Below, one piece after another: positions 11,581 to 22,662 of a DNA stretch of 64,000 bases. The translations under genes were made by a program, and so were the position numbers. Under the pieces are notes generated by a model, which was given only the letters and a program-made list of their open reading frames with translations, had not been told where the DNA came from and did not search any database. Numbering within the stretch: the first letter of the stretch is position 1; the number at the start of each line of letters is the position of its first letter. Source of the DNA: Kingdonia uniflora (lineage: Eukaryota; Streptophyta; Magnoliopsida; Ranunculales; Circaeasteraceae); assembly GCA_014058105.1 (NCBI GenBank), contig JACGCM010002840.1, positions 186,001 to 250,000 of the forward strand, given 5' to 3'.

Positions 11581-12680
11581 ACAATCCGTTCGGGGAGCTT
11601 TATAAGCAAGGAGAAGCTTTAGTATTTGCAAGGATACTAAAAACGTACCGGGAAGTTTTCGCACTTTCCTCTTTCTCTTCTCCCTTCTCTCTAAAACTTT
11701 TTTTCCTTTTTTTCTCTCTCTATTATGATAATGAAGCAATTGGTACATGGACCATCAAAACGAGAGTGGAAGCTGCGAAATTGCGATCAAAATATTAAAT
11801 TTATGACCTAAATTCTAAATTTAAATTGAGAATAAACAAAAAACAGGGTTTCGGTTTGAGCGATTTCCTTTTCTTAGAATGAGTTCTAAACCCTAATAAT
11901 AATGTGGTGATCGATAGAGAAACATAGAGACATTACTCTGTCAAAGAACACAAAATAAGAACTCTCTCCCCCATTGAACTCTCTCTTCTGCTGCAACAAC
12001 ATTAGCTAAGAGTGAGAAACATCAAAATCTACCCATTTTGTAGTGTCAAAATCATACAAAGGAAACTCGTTATTGTGTTCAAGTCCACATGTAATCCATC
12101 ACCTCGTTCTTGATCATGTCTTGCATCACTGATAAGAACTTTGGACTAAAACCAAATTTCAACTATCAATGGTTTTGCTATCTCAAAACATCGTTACTAT
12201 TTGTATATCGAGATTTATCGACAAAGCAAGCACTAGGGCCAAAAATATTTGTGTTACTGATGTTACTATGGTTTAATTAACAATCAGATTTACACAAAAT
12301 GCGACTTCTGAAGAGAAATAAAAGTAAAGTCGACTAATCATTCGTCGATGATTTTTCAATATGAGAATTTGAAGTCGATGGTGGAGCTACGATGTCGTTA
12401 CGCATAACAGATCATGTTGTTATTCGAAACCTTGCTTTTTGCTTATTCTAAATTTAAATTTAGAATTTAGGTCACAAATTTGCTATCAATTGTTTCATCT
12501 GCCATAATAGAGAGAGAAAGAAAACAAAGTTTTGGAGAGAAGGGATGAGAGAAAGATGAAAGAGAAACTCCTTGGTGGGGGGACCCTTACCCTTTGCCTC
12601 TACTAAAACTTCCAGGACGTTTTTAGTATCCTTACAAACACTAAAATTTCTTCTTGCTTATAAAGCTCCCCTAGTCGTTG
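11581..12680. mobile_element. Foldback (long terminal inverted repeat) element, copy A
   Basis: The left arm (about 11590-11855) reads GGGGAGCTTTATAAGC, then a TAGTATTTGCAAGGATACTA block, a pyrimidine-rich block, CTCTCTCTATTATG, and CCTAAATTCTAAATTTAAAT. The right arm (about 12425-12680) is its reverse complement in the same order. The arms are about 260 bp and enclose about 570 bp with no coding signature. This looks like a non-autonomous Mutator-like or foldback DNA transposon. An ATCTAT sequence outside each arm may be the remains of a target duplication. The same element is at 35801-36921, so it predates the segmental duplication. Confidence 0.75.
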
Positions 12681-12866
12681 ATCTATTCCATTAACGGCTA
12701 GGAAGTACTGTAAGGAATCAACCGATCCCTCCTTTACTTTTATATATTTTGTAATTATTTGTAAAATGGTAAATATGAATATACGGTGATTTATAACGAA
12801 TGGTTTCTAGATATTTCAATATCCTCCCAGCTATCGGAAAAGTAAAAGTCTTTTCTACTTCTAGAT

Positions 12867-13166
12867 TTCAAACGAATGGTTTCTAGGTCCTTCGTCGGCA
12901 GTGGAGGTGGGGGTTCTAGAGGAGGCGCGGGATTAACTTTGTCCTCTACCTCCCTCCAGTTCCTCTTCTTGGGCTTTGAGTTTTACTGCTGGGTCTGCCA
13001 TTGTTTCTTCTCAAGTGTTGCACTGTCATCTGCAACTTAGGATATTCTTTGTAAAAGAAAAACTTGTCTGTTAAAGTTGTAATTTTTTAAGTATCCCAAG
13101 AACGTAAACGTAGCGAAGAAATTTTTACAATATAAAAAGAGTTTTGACGGAGAATGAGGGCATTAT
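12867..13166. other. Junction between duplication copy A and the Tat element
   Basis: Unique sequence begins right after the duplication breakpoint. I see no LTR here, although the minus-strand Tat element should end with one near this position. The end of that element seems to have been lost at the breakpoint. Confidence 0.4.
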
Positions 13167-14824
13167 GTGATGAATGCAGGGTTATGGTTTAGAACTCTGG
13201 TGAGACCGGGTGGTAATATAGAGCATTATCAGGTGCCTTCTCTAGATCAGTGGAAGAGAAGTATGGATATAGAAAATGATATAGATATCGCTTATTATAA
13301 TGGAACTGGCGCAGTGGTCGTCGAGGAAGAATTCCTCTATTATTTGAACCAGGTCGTATATAGGTTGAGTATTCCCCTAATCTTTTTCCTAAAGGGGGTA
13401 ATAAATGCTTTAAAGAATTGCCCTGGTCAATTAAATGGTAATATCTTTGAGATGATGAGAGTCTGTGAAGCCCTTAATCAGAAGTGGAGAGATGGTGGTA
13501 TTGCAAGACAGTTCATTGCGGACGATGTCTTGAAATACTATAAGTTTAAATATGTGAAAGATCGAAAGAGCGGATATTTTTTTAGTGATTCGGAGAGGCC
13601 GAAATTCTTTGATTTTGAATCTTCTAGGAGACCCTGGTGCGACCATCTTGTGATGGTGCGGGGTAATTGTATGCAAGTGTCTGGGGAACCGGTGTTCGAG
13701 CTCATATATAAGAATTTTAACGAGAGTAAGTGTCTTCATTCTGCCTGTAGTTTGTCTTTTAACTTATTGTGAGCTGCTAACATAGTTGGTTGTTGTTATG
13801 GCAGAGCCTAATCCAAAAGTTATTGCTGATACATCGAGTTTGTTCGACGTCGTTAGTCGAGAAGGAGATGAACTGAACAAAGTCCTTGGAGAACTAGCTA
13901 TTCGTAGAGAGAAGAGGCTAAAATCCGTAGTTAAAAAAGTACAGTGAGCTTATCAAAATCGAGTTATGGCTACTTTTAGCTCTGCTTATGCTGATGTTAT
14001 GGAGATTTCTGGCTGTGCTATGGGTACTTTGAGCTCCTTAGTTTGGCAACCTAGAGTAAAAAAGAGAGTGTCGCCTTCTGAGTAAACAGCTCCTGTACAA
14101 ATACATCTAGTGGGGACTGAGGGGGTGGATGTTGATCTAAATATGGATCCTCCTCTGAAGAAGAAGAAAAAAGAATCCGGTAAAGATATCTGAGCTTCCT
14201 CAAAGGGGGTCAACCTCGAAGCCGTAGAGCAGGAGGCACTGAATTTGGCTAAGCGCAATCCCATCCGCCTAGATACTCAAATTCGATCCAGTATCCCACA
14301 GGTATGCAAGATGCTATCTTATTAACATTATTTTTTTCAGTAATGATCTGATCTTGTAATACTGCTTTGCTGTAGTTGTGGTGTAGCTTTCTGTTGCTTG
14401 GAAGTCGGCCGCGGAGGTGTTGAAGTAAGCTACTGCTGATCGTTACGAACTTGTTCAGTAACATGATGCAGAGAAAGCTGTTCTGTGAGAACAGTTCGAG
14501 AAGGAGAAGGTTTTGTAGAGGGAGATGTTCAAAAAGTAGAAAGCTCTGCAGAAAGATCAGTTCGAGATGAAAGCTGCCGTTGCAAAGAAAGAGGTTGAAG
14601 ATGAGGCCAAGAAGGCTGTTGACACTGTGGTGGCTTCCCGAAATAAGTTGATTCAAGCCTTCAACTTCAGGGGGTTTAGCAGAGAGGATGTGGATCTCGC
14701 TCTTGCAGAGAAGTATAGCAAAATAATCCTCCCAAGGGATGATGCCTCTCCAGTCGCTGAGTAGAACCCGGTTCCTCCAGTTGCTAATGATATGACCGAG
14801 GAGGTAGCAGAAGCTAATTCTTGA
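13167..14824 (+). pseudogene. Tat antisense ORF 1 (putative gypsy-type transposon protein), broken
   Basis: The first exon (13167 to about 13727) is open for about 190 codons. It contains motifs seen in plant 'putative gypsy type transposon' proteins: VPSLDQWKRSM, LIFFLKGVINALKNCP, and a late HLVMVRGNCM comparable to the W..HFFFVRG region. It ends at donor GAGA/GTAAGT; branch-like GCTAAC and acceptor TTATGGCAG (before 13804) follow, and splicing keeps the frame (…NE-K-PNPKVIADTSS…). A TGA at about 13946 interrupts exon 2. A second donor CACAG/GTATGC is near 14301. The terminal part (14567-14820) reads as a charged helix followed by FSREDVDLALAEKYSKIILP. It runs antisense to gag-pol. Function is unknown. 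The match to the Pfam gypsy-transposon family is from memory and not tested. Confidence 0.65.
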
Positions 14825-14989
14825 TTCTGTAGTTGTATCATAGTTTTGAGACTTGGTCGAATTTTGTCCTTTGTACTTGTGATGGAACTGTTTTTGTCGA
14901 GACTTTGATTTTTTTTTGTAGCTGCAACTGATATATGTTTTGATGGTGAATGTATAATGTGTATGTAGGAGGTAGTTCATTTTGAGGGG

Positions 14990-17534
14990 GAAAGTGATCG
15001 AGATTGAGAAGGCCTTGAGTCTAGCGATGGATTCCATCAATCGTACTTAACAGGTACACAATAAACTTGAATATGAAAGGCGTCTTCATAAGTCAAATTT
15101 TGATAACACCATTAAGGAGTTATTCGAGCTTCAATGTAGATATGGAAAGATAAAAATTGAGAGGGATGAGGTTTTGCGAAAAGAGGGCGATAGGTTCGCT
15201 TTACTTCAAAAATCCCTTAAGGATAAGCGGTTCGTTGATAAGAGTGACAAGTTAGAGTGTCAAAGGTCATTATTGTCTTTGACGCTATATTTTGAGGCCG
15301 AAGTTGATAGTGAGCGGGGCTTGAAGGAGGCCTATTTAGAACTGTTAACTGAGAGAGACATAGGGCCAGACCCAGCTCAGGTGAAATTCTTAGCGCAAGA
15401 AGCGCGTAATCGCCATAGTATAGTAGCACAAAGATACTCAGCTCGGACTGGAGTATCCATCAAATGGGATGGTGTAGGCCCATTGCCTTATAAGCTTGAC
15501 TTTTGCAGTGGCAAAGAGAAATGAGGATCATTTTCTTCAGCATAAAAAAGGAAGATAGAAAAATCTATGCACAATTTGAAATCGATCTGAAGCAAGCAAG
15601 TGGCTAACTGGAGCGATGCAACGATCATAATGCATGTCTGGAGAGGGAAAAGGGGAAGTGTAACAAGTTGTTGCATAGTTCGGAGAAGAGAGTGACATTG
15701 TTAGAAATGTGTTTACTAGATACGCAGAAATGTCTGCAAGTTTCCCAATCGTGTTTGAAGAAGAAAATTACTCCAAAGCGGGGAAAACGTGCTATCAACA
15801 TGGATCACGATCGTCAGATAGCCGATGTGATCGCATTTTATGGGGGCGAGCTCGAGAGAGAGTAGAAAATGAATTTAGGCGTTATATCTCGAGCTGTGGT
15901 AAAGATGTGGAAGTAGAGAATGATAAGGTTTAAAATATGTGGATTGCGAGGGGGAATGAGGATGGATGAGCTTCAACTCCAAAAACACGAGCTGAAGAGT
16001 CTGAGGAGGAGGAGGTCGAAGATCTTTTACCTCACACGCGACATAAGACCCGTCCGCAAGAGGTCGTAATTTTTCAATGAACCATTGCAAGTAGATGCGA
16101 GTAGTAGTAGGGTTCAATCATAAACCAACTAAATTGTGGCATATAATTGTGCTCTGCATAATATAGTTGATTCGTGTATCATAGCTTGATGGTGTAATAG
16201 GTATTGTTGAATGATATGTCCTGTTCGAATGAATATCTGTTGATAGATGTATTGTCGTTTGTAATCTGTTCTTCTAGGCTGAAGACAATAAACAGGACAA
16301 ACTGGCCGTCTTATCCGCATCAAATAAGGAACTGTCTGCAAAGTTATAGCAATGTTTGTTGGTAGTTGAAAATACGACTTTGTCGAATTCGAAGCTGGAA
16401 TCTGATATGTTGGAACTGCAGAGTCGGCTAAATCTGGTGACTGTAGATTTGTCATGTAAGGATGCAGAGATATTGACTGCTAATAATGAAGCTGAACTGT
16501 GGAAAGAATCTCTGAAGAAGAAAAAGTTAGAGATCATGTCTGCGAATCAACAAGTTCTGGATTTGTTAAGTACGACCGAAAAGTAGAAGAGCGATTTGTT
16601 GTCCCATCAGTCGGTGGTAACAAATTATATTAATCTCTTAAAGAAGCAAGATGTTGAAATCCGTCATATGCGAGAGCGTCTGAAAAAACTAAACTGGAAT
16701 TTGTGTGAGGCCCGAGACTTATGCCTGAGGAAAAGTGACCGTGCCAAAACTCGCGTAGAAGCATGTTCCAAGAAAAATCAAAAGTTGAATGAAAGCATCA
16801 ATAAGTGTAACACACGTATCGCCGATCTTGGCCGGGAAAAACAAGCTTTGATACTGGAGTGTATCCAAGGTAATGAAGTTTTCGAGGAACTCTATGTGAA
16901 GTATAAAGAGTCGCAGAGGATGGTGGACGCAGCTGAAGCCGAGATCAATTATTTGAGGGAGGTAGATAAGAAGTTGCAACGTTTGAAGCAGGAGATGGAG
17001 TGCAGTGTGCAGATAACGAAGCAATATAGAGGCTCGTTACTACAGGAAAAAAAATCTCTAGAAGCTCGATGTAAAGATCTTGAAGATGAACCAAACAAAG
17101 TAAAGGCTAAATTTTGGGATTCTACGTTGTTGACTGCAGATAATGTTACGTTGCGCGCTATGGCTATGTTGCATGCTGATATAGAGAAATTTAGAACAGA
17201 GCGTGAGTCGATCTTGGCTGCTTCAACTGAATACGTCATGGAATATGATTTGCAGCTAGGGCGGTTATCTTATATTGATAATTTGATGCCGAGAGTTATA
17301 GAATTGTTGAATGCACCTTCTACTGTAGTTGATGCGGCTATTCTTTTCCCTGTCTTACTTTCATCTGGGCCTGGGGAAAGTTTGAATGTTGTACGCCCAA
17401 AGCGCGAACAGTTGTTTCATTGTTTATATTACAATGAAACAGAGTATAAATATGTCTTTGCTGTAGAAAAATATCAAAAGTTTAGTAAAAAGTGTTTTTA
17501 TTCTGTAATCTCTTTGTATGGTCGTATTGGTTGA
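14990..17534 (+). pseudogene. Tat antisense ORF 2, long coiled-coil protein, broken
   Basis: Successive open stretches on the plus strand (about 15050-15524, 15668-15933, about 16279-16586, 16596-17534) read as one acidic, Lys/Glu-rich coiled-coil protein broken by stops. Examples are a TGA after SGKEK (15522-15524) and a TAG after LSTTEK (16584-16586). A region rich in EESEEEEVED ends before a probable intron whose acceptor is TTCTTCTAG (about 16278). The last 312 codons are intact heptad-like sequence with a non-coiled tail VIELLNAPSTVVDAAILFP. No enzymatic motif is visible. It follows antisense ORF 1 in the same orientation and may be its continuation or a second gene. Tat-lineage antisense ORFs of this kind are known but have no established function. 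Confidence 0.55.
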
Positions 17535-17589
17535 ATCGATGAACGACAATGTAGAAATATGATAGCAACGGTGTTATATGGTAGAATTG

Positions 17590-18720
17590 ATTTGAACAGT
17601 TATGATGTAGGTCTCAGTCATAGGTCGAATTGAGCGTACCAATAAGCAACCGTACCGGGACATCTTTGAATATTGAAATAGCTGTATGGCGCATCTCTGC
17701 CAGATCGAATTGATTATCTCAATAAGCAACCTTAGGAAAGCGAATTTATTTGACCAGCTATGATGTAGGTCTCAGTAATAGGTCGAATTGAGCGTATCAA
17801 TAAGGGACCATACTGAGACATCTTTGAATATTGAAATAGTTGTATGGCGGATCTCTATCAGATCGAATGGATTATCTCAATAAGTGGCCTTAGAAGAGCA
17901 AATTTATTTGACCAGCCATGATGTAGGTCTCAGTCACAGGTCAAATTGAGCGTATCAATAAGCGACCGTACTGAGACATCTTTGAATATTGAATAGCTGC
18001 ATGGCGCATCTCTGTCTGATCGAATTGATTATCTCAGCAAGCGACCTTCGGAGAGCGAATTTATTTGAATAGCTATGATGTAGGTCTCAGTCACAGGTCG
18101 AATTGAGCGTATCAATAAGCGACCGTACTGAGACATCTTTGAATATTGAATAGTTGTATGGTACATCGATGTCAGATTGAATTGATTATCTTAACAAGCG
18201 ACCTTAGGAGAACAAATTTATTTGACCAACCATGATGTAGGTCTCAATCACAGGTCGAATTGAGCGTATCAATAAGCGACCGTACTGAGATATCTTTGAA
18301 TATTGAATAGTTGTATGGCGCATCTCTGTCAGATCGAATTGATTATCTCAATAAGCGACCTTCGGAGAGCAAAATTATTTGAATAGCTATGATTTAGGTC
18401 TCAGTCGCAGGTCGGATTGAGCGTATCAATAAGCGATCGTACTGAGACATCTTTGAATATTGAATAGCTGTATGGCGCATCTCTGTCAGATCGAATTGAT
18501 TATCTCAACAAGCGACCTTCCAAGAACAAATTTATTTGAACAGCTACAGGCCTCAGTCACAGGTCGAATTGAGCGTATCAATAAGCGACCGTACTGAGAC
18601 ATCTTTGAATATTAAATAGCTGTATGGCGCATCTCTGTTAAATCGAATTGATTTTCTCAACAAGCGACCTTCGGAGAGCGAGTTTATATGAACAACTATG
18701 ATGTATGTCATACTCCGGGA
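17590..18720 (-). repeat. 157-bp tandem repeat array, about seven units
   Basis: Landmarks ATGATGTAGGTCTCAG, TTGAGCGTATCAATAAGCGA and GGCGCATCTCTGTCAGATCG recur with a period near 157 bp, with units starting near 17598, 17756, 17913, 18070, 18226, 18383 and 18541. Units are clearly similar, with scattered substitutions. The array lies just beyond the integrase stop of the Tat element (18804). It is the reverse-complement family of the repeats at 1640-2345 and 31140-31460. Such 3' untranslated arrays in Tat/Ogre elements are a known source of plant satellites. Confidence 0.92.
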
Positions 18721-18803
18721 TAACAAAAATGCTTGAATTGAGTAGACTTGCAAAATGATGTTGAAAAGTACTTTATTGCATAATATCGGATGTTACAGCA
18801 TAT

Positions 18804-19760
18804 TTATCTTTGATAGAGCTTTAATCGGCGAGTATTCCACGGATTAGGTACAGGAACTCCGTAGAATCCTAAACCACTAATTCCAGTTATGATAAAAGGA
18901 CCTTCCCAATTCTCTACCAGCTTCCCAGCACTAGGTGTTTTTTGATGTGGTGGGATTTCTCTGAGAACGAGGTCTCTCATTTTAAATTCTCTGTGTCGAA
19001 CATGTTTGTTATATGACTGGGATAAAGCGAGATGATATCTTCCCAGATTAACGAGAGCTCTGTCACGTGTTTCTTTGATCAAATTCATATTGAATGCAAT
19101 CTGAAATTTGTTTTCTTCATCTGTCATCTCGTGATCATGCATCGGGTGATGATACTGAGTGGGAATGATGGCCTCAGTCCCGCAAGCCAATAAGAACGGA
19201 CTACAACCTATTGCGGTTCTTGAAGGTTTTTGGTAGGCCCAAAGTACGTGTGGTAACTCGTTCACCAAGTTCCCCTTCTTGTCATCTAAACGCTTCTTGA
19301 TGCCATCCATAATAGTTCGATTAGTAATCTCAGCCAGTCCGTTTCCTTGTGGGAAATAAGGGTTGGATGGGGAATGAATGATGTTGTGCTCATTGAGGAA
19401 TGCAACGATCTTAGAGCCAACGAACTGTGGTCCGTTATCAATTCGGATGAGATGTGGTATGCCAAATTGGATAATAATGTTCTCCCAGATAAATCTGATG
19501 ACTTCGTCTTCTTCGGTTTGGCACAACGGAACTGCTTCTGCCCATTCAGTAAAGTAATCTATAACGACCAATAAATGTTTGCGTTTCCCTAGTATTGTAG
19601 GAAACTCTCCTACAAGGTCGAGAGCCCATCGTCTGAATGGCCAAGTGACTTGGCTCGAGTGCAGTTCAAGGGCTGGAGCTTGAATTTTTGGTCTGTACCA
19701 CTAACAAGCGTCGCACTTATGGGCATATTCGATTACCTGCACTTTCATCTTAGGCTAAAA
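18804..19760 (-). pseudogene. Tat element integrase
   Basis: The open frame 18804-19571 covers most of the catalytic core and the C-terminal domain. The DDE residues are readable: Asp in VVIDYFTEW, Asp in RIDNGPQF, and Glu in GLAEITNRTI. The upstream minus-strand sequence extends it with a zinc-binding remnant AHKCDAC, followed by a TAG stop and then RPKIQAPALE…WALDLVGEFP (19572-19715). That stop replaces a position that is normally Gln. The C-terminal part ends in WNTRRLKLYQR. It would insert element cDNA if intact; the stop makes it non-functional. Confidence 0.9.
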
Positions 19761-19945
19761 CATTCCTTGAGTTAAAGCTCTATTTGCAAGTGATCGTCCT
19801 GCTGTATGGGATCCGTACGTGACTTTGTACAGATCGTGGAAGAATTGTTGTGCTTCTTTATCAGAAAGACAAAGGAGTTAGGGACCAGTGACCAAAATTT
19901 TGTATAGGAGATTGTCCTGAACAGTGTATCTTTGTGCGTTGTCAA

Positions 19946-20509
19946 TTAATCTCCGTCGCTCCGTAGGATCCTCAGGAAGTGGCCCGTCAAATTTATTGTG
20001 AGGTCCGATGTAAGTAATGAAAGATTTTTTCCAACATCTTCGATCTCTTCGTTGCCCCCAGTATTAATGGCGTTGGCTTCGATGGTATTGATACTGGGGT
20101 TAGAAATGACGTCAATTTTTAAGTAACGAGCCTCTGATCCGAGGACACCAGCAAGGTAAGTGAGCGCATCTGAATGTCTATTTTCTCCCCTTAGAAAATG
20201 CTCCATATAAATTATCTGGAATTTGTTCATTCGTTCGACCACTACAGCAGTAAAATCGACCATTCTCCCATTGGTTTGATAGACGCATGTGTAATGGTTG
20301 ACTATTAGTAAAGAATTTGTGTAGATAGAGAGTTCTGCTACTCCCAGTGTGATTGCCATGTCCAAGCCATGAATTAAAGCCTCATATTCTGCTTCGTTAT
20401 TAGTTGCTTCAAAACCGAGGTGAGCAGATTTTTCGAGCCAATCATTAGAGGGAGTGATAAGAACGATTCCAATCCCAAATCCGGATGGACCGACGGAACC
20501 GTCAGTCAA
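19946..20509 (-). pseudogene. Second (archaeal-type) RNase H of the Tat element
   Basis: The frame begins TDGSVGPSGFGIGIVL (first catalytic Asp), then NNEAEYEALIHGL (catalytic Glu), then SIYTNSLLIVN, where family members have Asp (usually YSDS or YTDS) but this copy has Asn, then NRHSDALTYLA (last Asp). This extra RNase H, next to the ordinary one, marks the Tat/Ogre group. The Asn is compatible with a single G-to-A change and should abolish activity. Confidence 0.88.
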
Positions 20510-20722
20510 AAGTCGTCAACCCTTCCTTGTTACCCAATCTGACTTATCTTCGGATTGATCTGCGAGTGACTCATCTTTCTGATCAACAAATTTTTCTTCC
20601 CAATTGGGATCCTCTACTGGAAATTATGCTAGGAAATCTACTACAGCTTGACCCTTTTCAGAGTGATGTGGCTCGAAACGTATATCATGCTCCCCAAGTG
20701 TTACTGACTATTGTTTAATGCG

Positions 20723-21850
20723 TCAAGATTTTTTGTGCTTGGATAAGATTTCACGGAGTGGATAGTTCGTCAAAACGCGAATAGTATGAGCTTTGAAATA
20801 CTGCTTTAATTTCAAGGATGTATAGACGAGAGCAAGAAGAAGCTTCTCGATCTTGGTATATCTCATTTCTGCAGGAGTCAGGGTCTTGCTAATAAAATAA
20901 ACTGGTTTCTCAATCTTTTCTTCGAGCAGGAGGAGAATAGAGCTGAGAGATGTATCAGTGACGGCTAGGTATACTGTTAGTTCTTCTCCTTCTGCCGGTG
21001 TGCTCATAACTGGTGGCTTGCCCAAATAATGCTTGAGTTCGAAGAAGGCTGCCTTACATTCATCTGTAAATTCAATCTCTGGGTCTTTCTTTGATTTTCC
21101 TTGAGATGTACCCTATCTTAACAGATTGAACAGAGGTCGGCATCTGTCTGATGATTTGGATACAAATCTGTTAAGCGTTGTAATCTTCCCAGTTAGTTTC
21201 TGGACGTCCTTCTTCGTTTTTAGCGAAGGCATAGCTTAGAGAGCTTGTATGTTGGATGGATCAGCTTCAATGCCTCTTCTGCTTATTAGGTGGCCTAAAA
21301 GCATCCCGGATTGTACTCCGAATTAGCATTTCTCAGGATTTAAATGCATCTTGTAGGATCGCAAGATTTCAAAAGTTGCTCGCAAATCTGTAAGATGGTC
21401 CTCTTTCTTGAGACTTTTGCAGAGCATATCGTCAATGTAGACCTCCATTGTTTTATTGAGATGGTCTTTGAACATCTGTGTCATCAATCTCTGATAGGTG
21501 GCGCCGGCATTTTTCAGGCCGAAAGGCATGACTCTATTGTAATATAGACCTTGTTCAGTAATGAACGCAGTCCTGTCCTAATCTTCATGAAGAAGTGGTA
21601 TCTAACTATATCCTGATGTAGCGTCCATCATTGAGCAGAGTTCGTACCATGCTGTAGAGTCGAACAGGTGATTAATGATTGGAAGTGGAAAGCTATCCTT
21701 CGGAGTGTGTTTGTTGAGATCCGTGAGATCAACACAGATTCCGATTTTGCCATTATTTTTAGGTACTGCGGCAATGTTTGAGATCCAGTCTGGGTAGATA
21801 GCTTTGCGAATGAAACCGACCTCGATCAATTTGTCAATCTCTTTATTCAC
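20723..21850 (-). pseudogene. Tat element reverse transcriptase and first RNase H
   Basis: Read on the minus strand from 21850: LIEVGFIRKAIYPDWISNIA, NGKIGICVDLTDLNK, and DATSGYS, then a TAG where Gln is expected and another TAG a few codons on (between 21602 and 21530). It then continues MPFGLKNAGATYQRLM and EVYIDDMLCKS (YIDD catalytic box) to 21323. After a stop-containing stretch, 20723-21025 gives the degenerate RNase H: LAVTDTSLSSILL, KPVYFISKTLTPAEMRYTK and YFKAHTIRVLTNYPLREIL. Domain order is that of Ty3/gypsy pol. Confidence 0.9.
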
Positions 21851-22140
21851 TTTGTCTCGCAGTTTTGGTGCTAGAGTTCGTTACTTTTGTTTGACCGGTT
21901 CTGCTTTATCTTTCAACCCTAACTTGTGGCATGCTATAGCTGGATTAATCCCTGGCATTTCATGAAACATCCATGCAAAGATGTCGCTGTTCTCTGTGAG
22001 GAATTGATGAGAATCGAGCGCTCCTCCGTTCTTAAGAGAGTTCCAATGAGAGTTCCTCTGTGAGTGCCACTGATCTCTATGTACTCTATTGGTTCGACGT
22101 CTGGCAACTGGGGTTATGTTGGAATTGATTGCTGTAATTG

Positions 22141-22560
22141 TTATGTAGTTGTTGCAGCTGGTTTAGTTTTAATAGTATTATCACAGGCTCGGGCTAATTT
22201 TTGGCTTCCCTTGATTTCATAGATCCCTCCTTTCCAATCGAATTGTAATGTCTGATGAAATGTGAAGGGGATAACTTTCATGTCGTGCAACCATGGTCGC
22301 CCCATGATGCCCAGGTAACGGGATTTGGCCTTGACGATGTAGATGACTACGTCAAGTATGACTGGCCCGGCTGTGATGGGAAGTGTGATTTTTCCCACGC
22401 GCTCTTCCATAGAGCCGTTGAATCCAGAGACAATGATATCATTTGGTTCAACCTTGTCTACTAAACCCATTTGGTCGATTGTGCTCTGAAAAATTAGTTC
22501 GATGCAGCTGCCGGTATCGATCATCATCATATGTAGAACTATGTTCCTCATCTTTAACAT
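22141..22560 (-). pseudogene. Tat element aspartic protease
   Basis: The 139-codon frame has the active-site triad in MMIDTGSCIELIF and the flap/second conserved block YLGIMGRPWLHDM, as in Ty3/gypsy polyproteins. It lies between the gag zinc-knuckle remnant and RT. This domain is itself open, but flanking stops mean it could not be made as part of a polyprotein. Confidence 0.88.
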
Positions 22561-22662
22561 AATGACGAGAGCATCATGGCGCGGAAAGTTGACGTGACGA
22601 ATGTCACAGTCTTCGATAGAAATCCTGGCTCACCGATTGCTGGATTCGGGCAACAAACGAGC

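Larger units (their letters stand above)
1..12866 (+). repeat. Segmental duplication, copy A
   Basis: This stretch matches about 26307-37100 in the same order and orientation: internal part and 3' LTR of a Tat-like element, about 1.2 kb of upstream sequence, EXO70, and a foldback element in the 3' flank. Base 1 aligns near 26307, so the copy continues left of the window. The right breakpoint is sharp: both copies read TTCTACTTCTAGAT and then diverge (after 12866 here, after 37100 in copy B). Differences specific to A are the LTR element inside EXO70, a deletion equivalent to about 26830-27100 (flanked by TAATGCT in copy B), and more 155-bp repeat units. Confidence 0.85.

Noticed and set aside
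14249..15040. 263-codon minus-strand ORF
   Set aside because: It is antisense to the Tat antisense ORF region, rich in Ser/Leu/His, has no domain, and fits a chance mirror of Lys/Glu-rich coding sequence on the plus strand.
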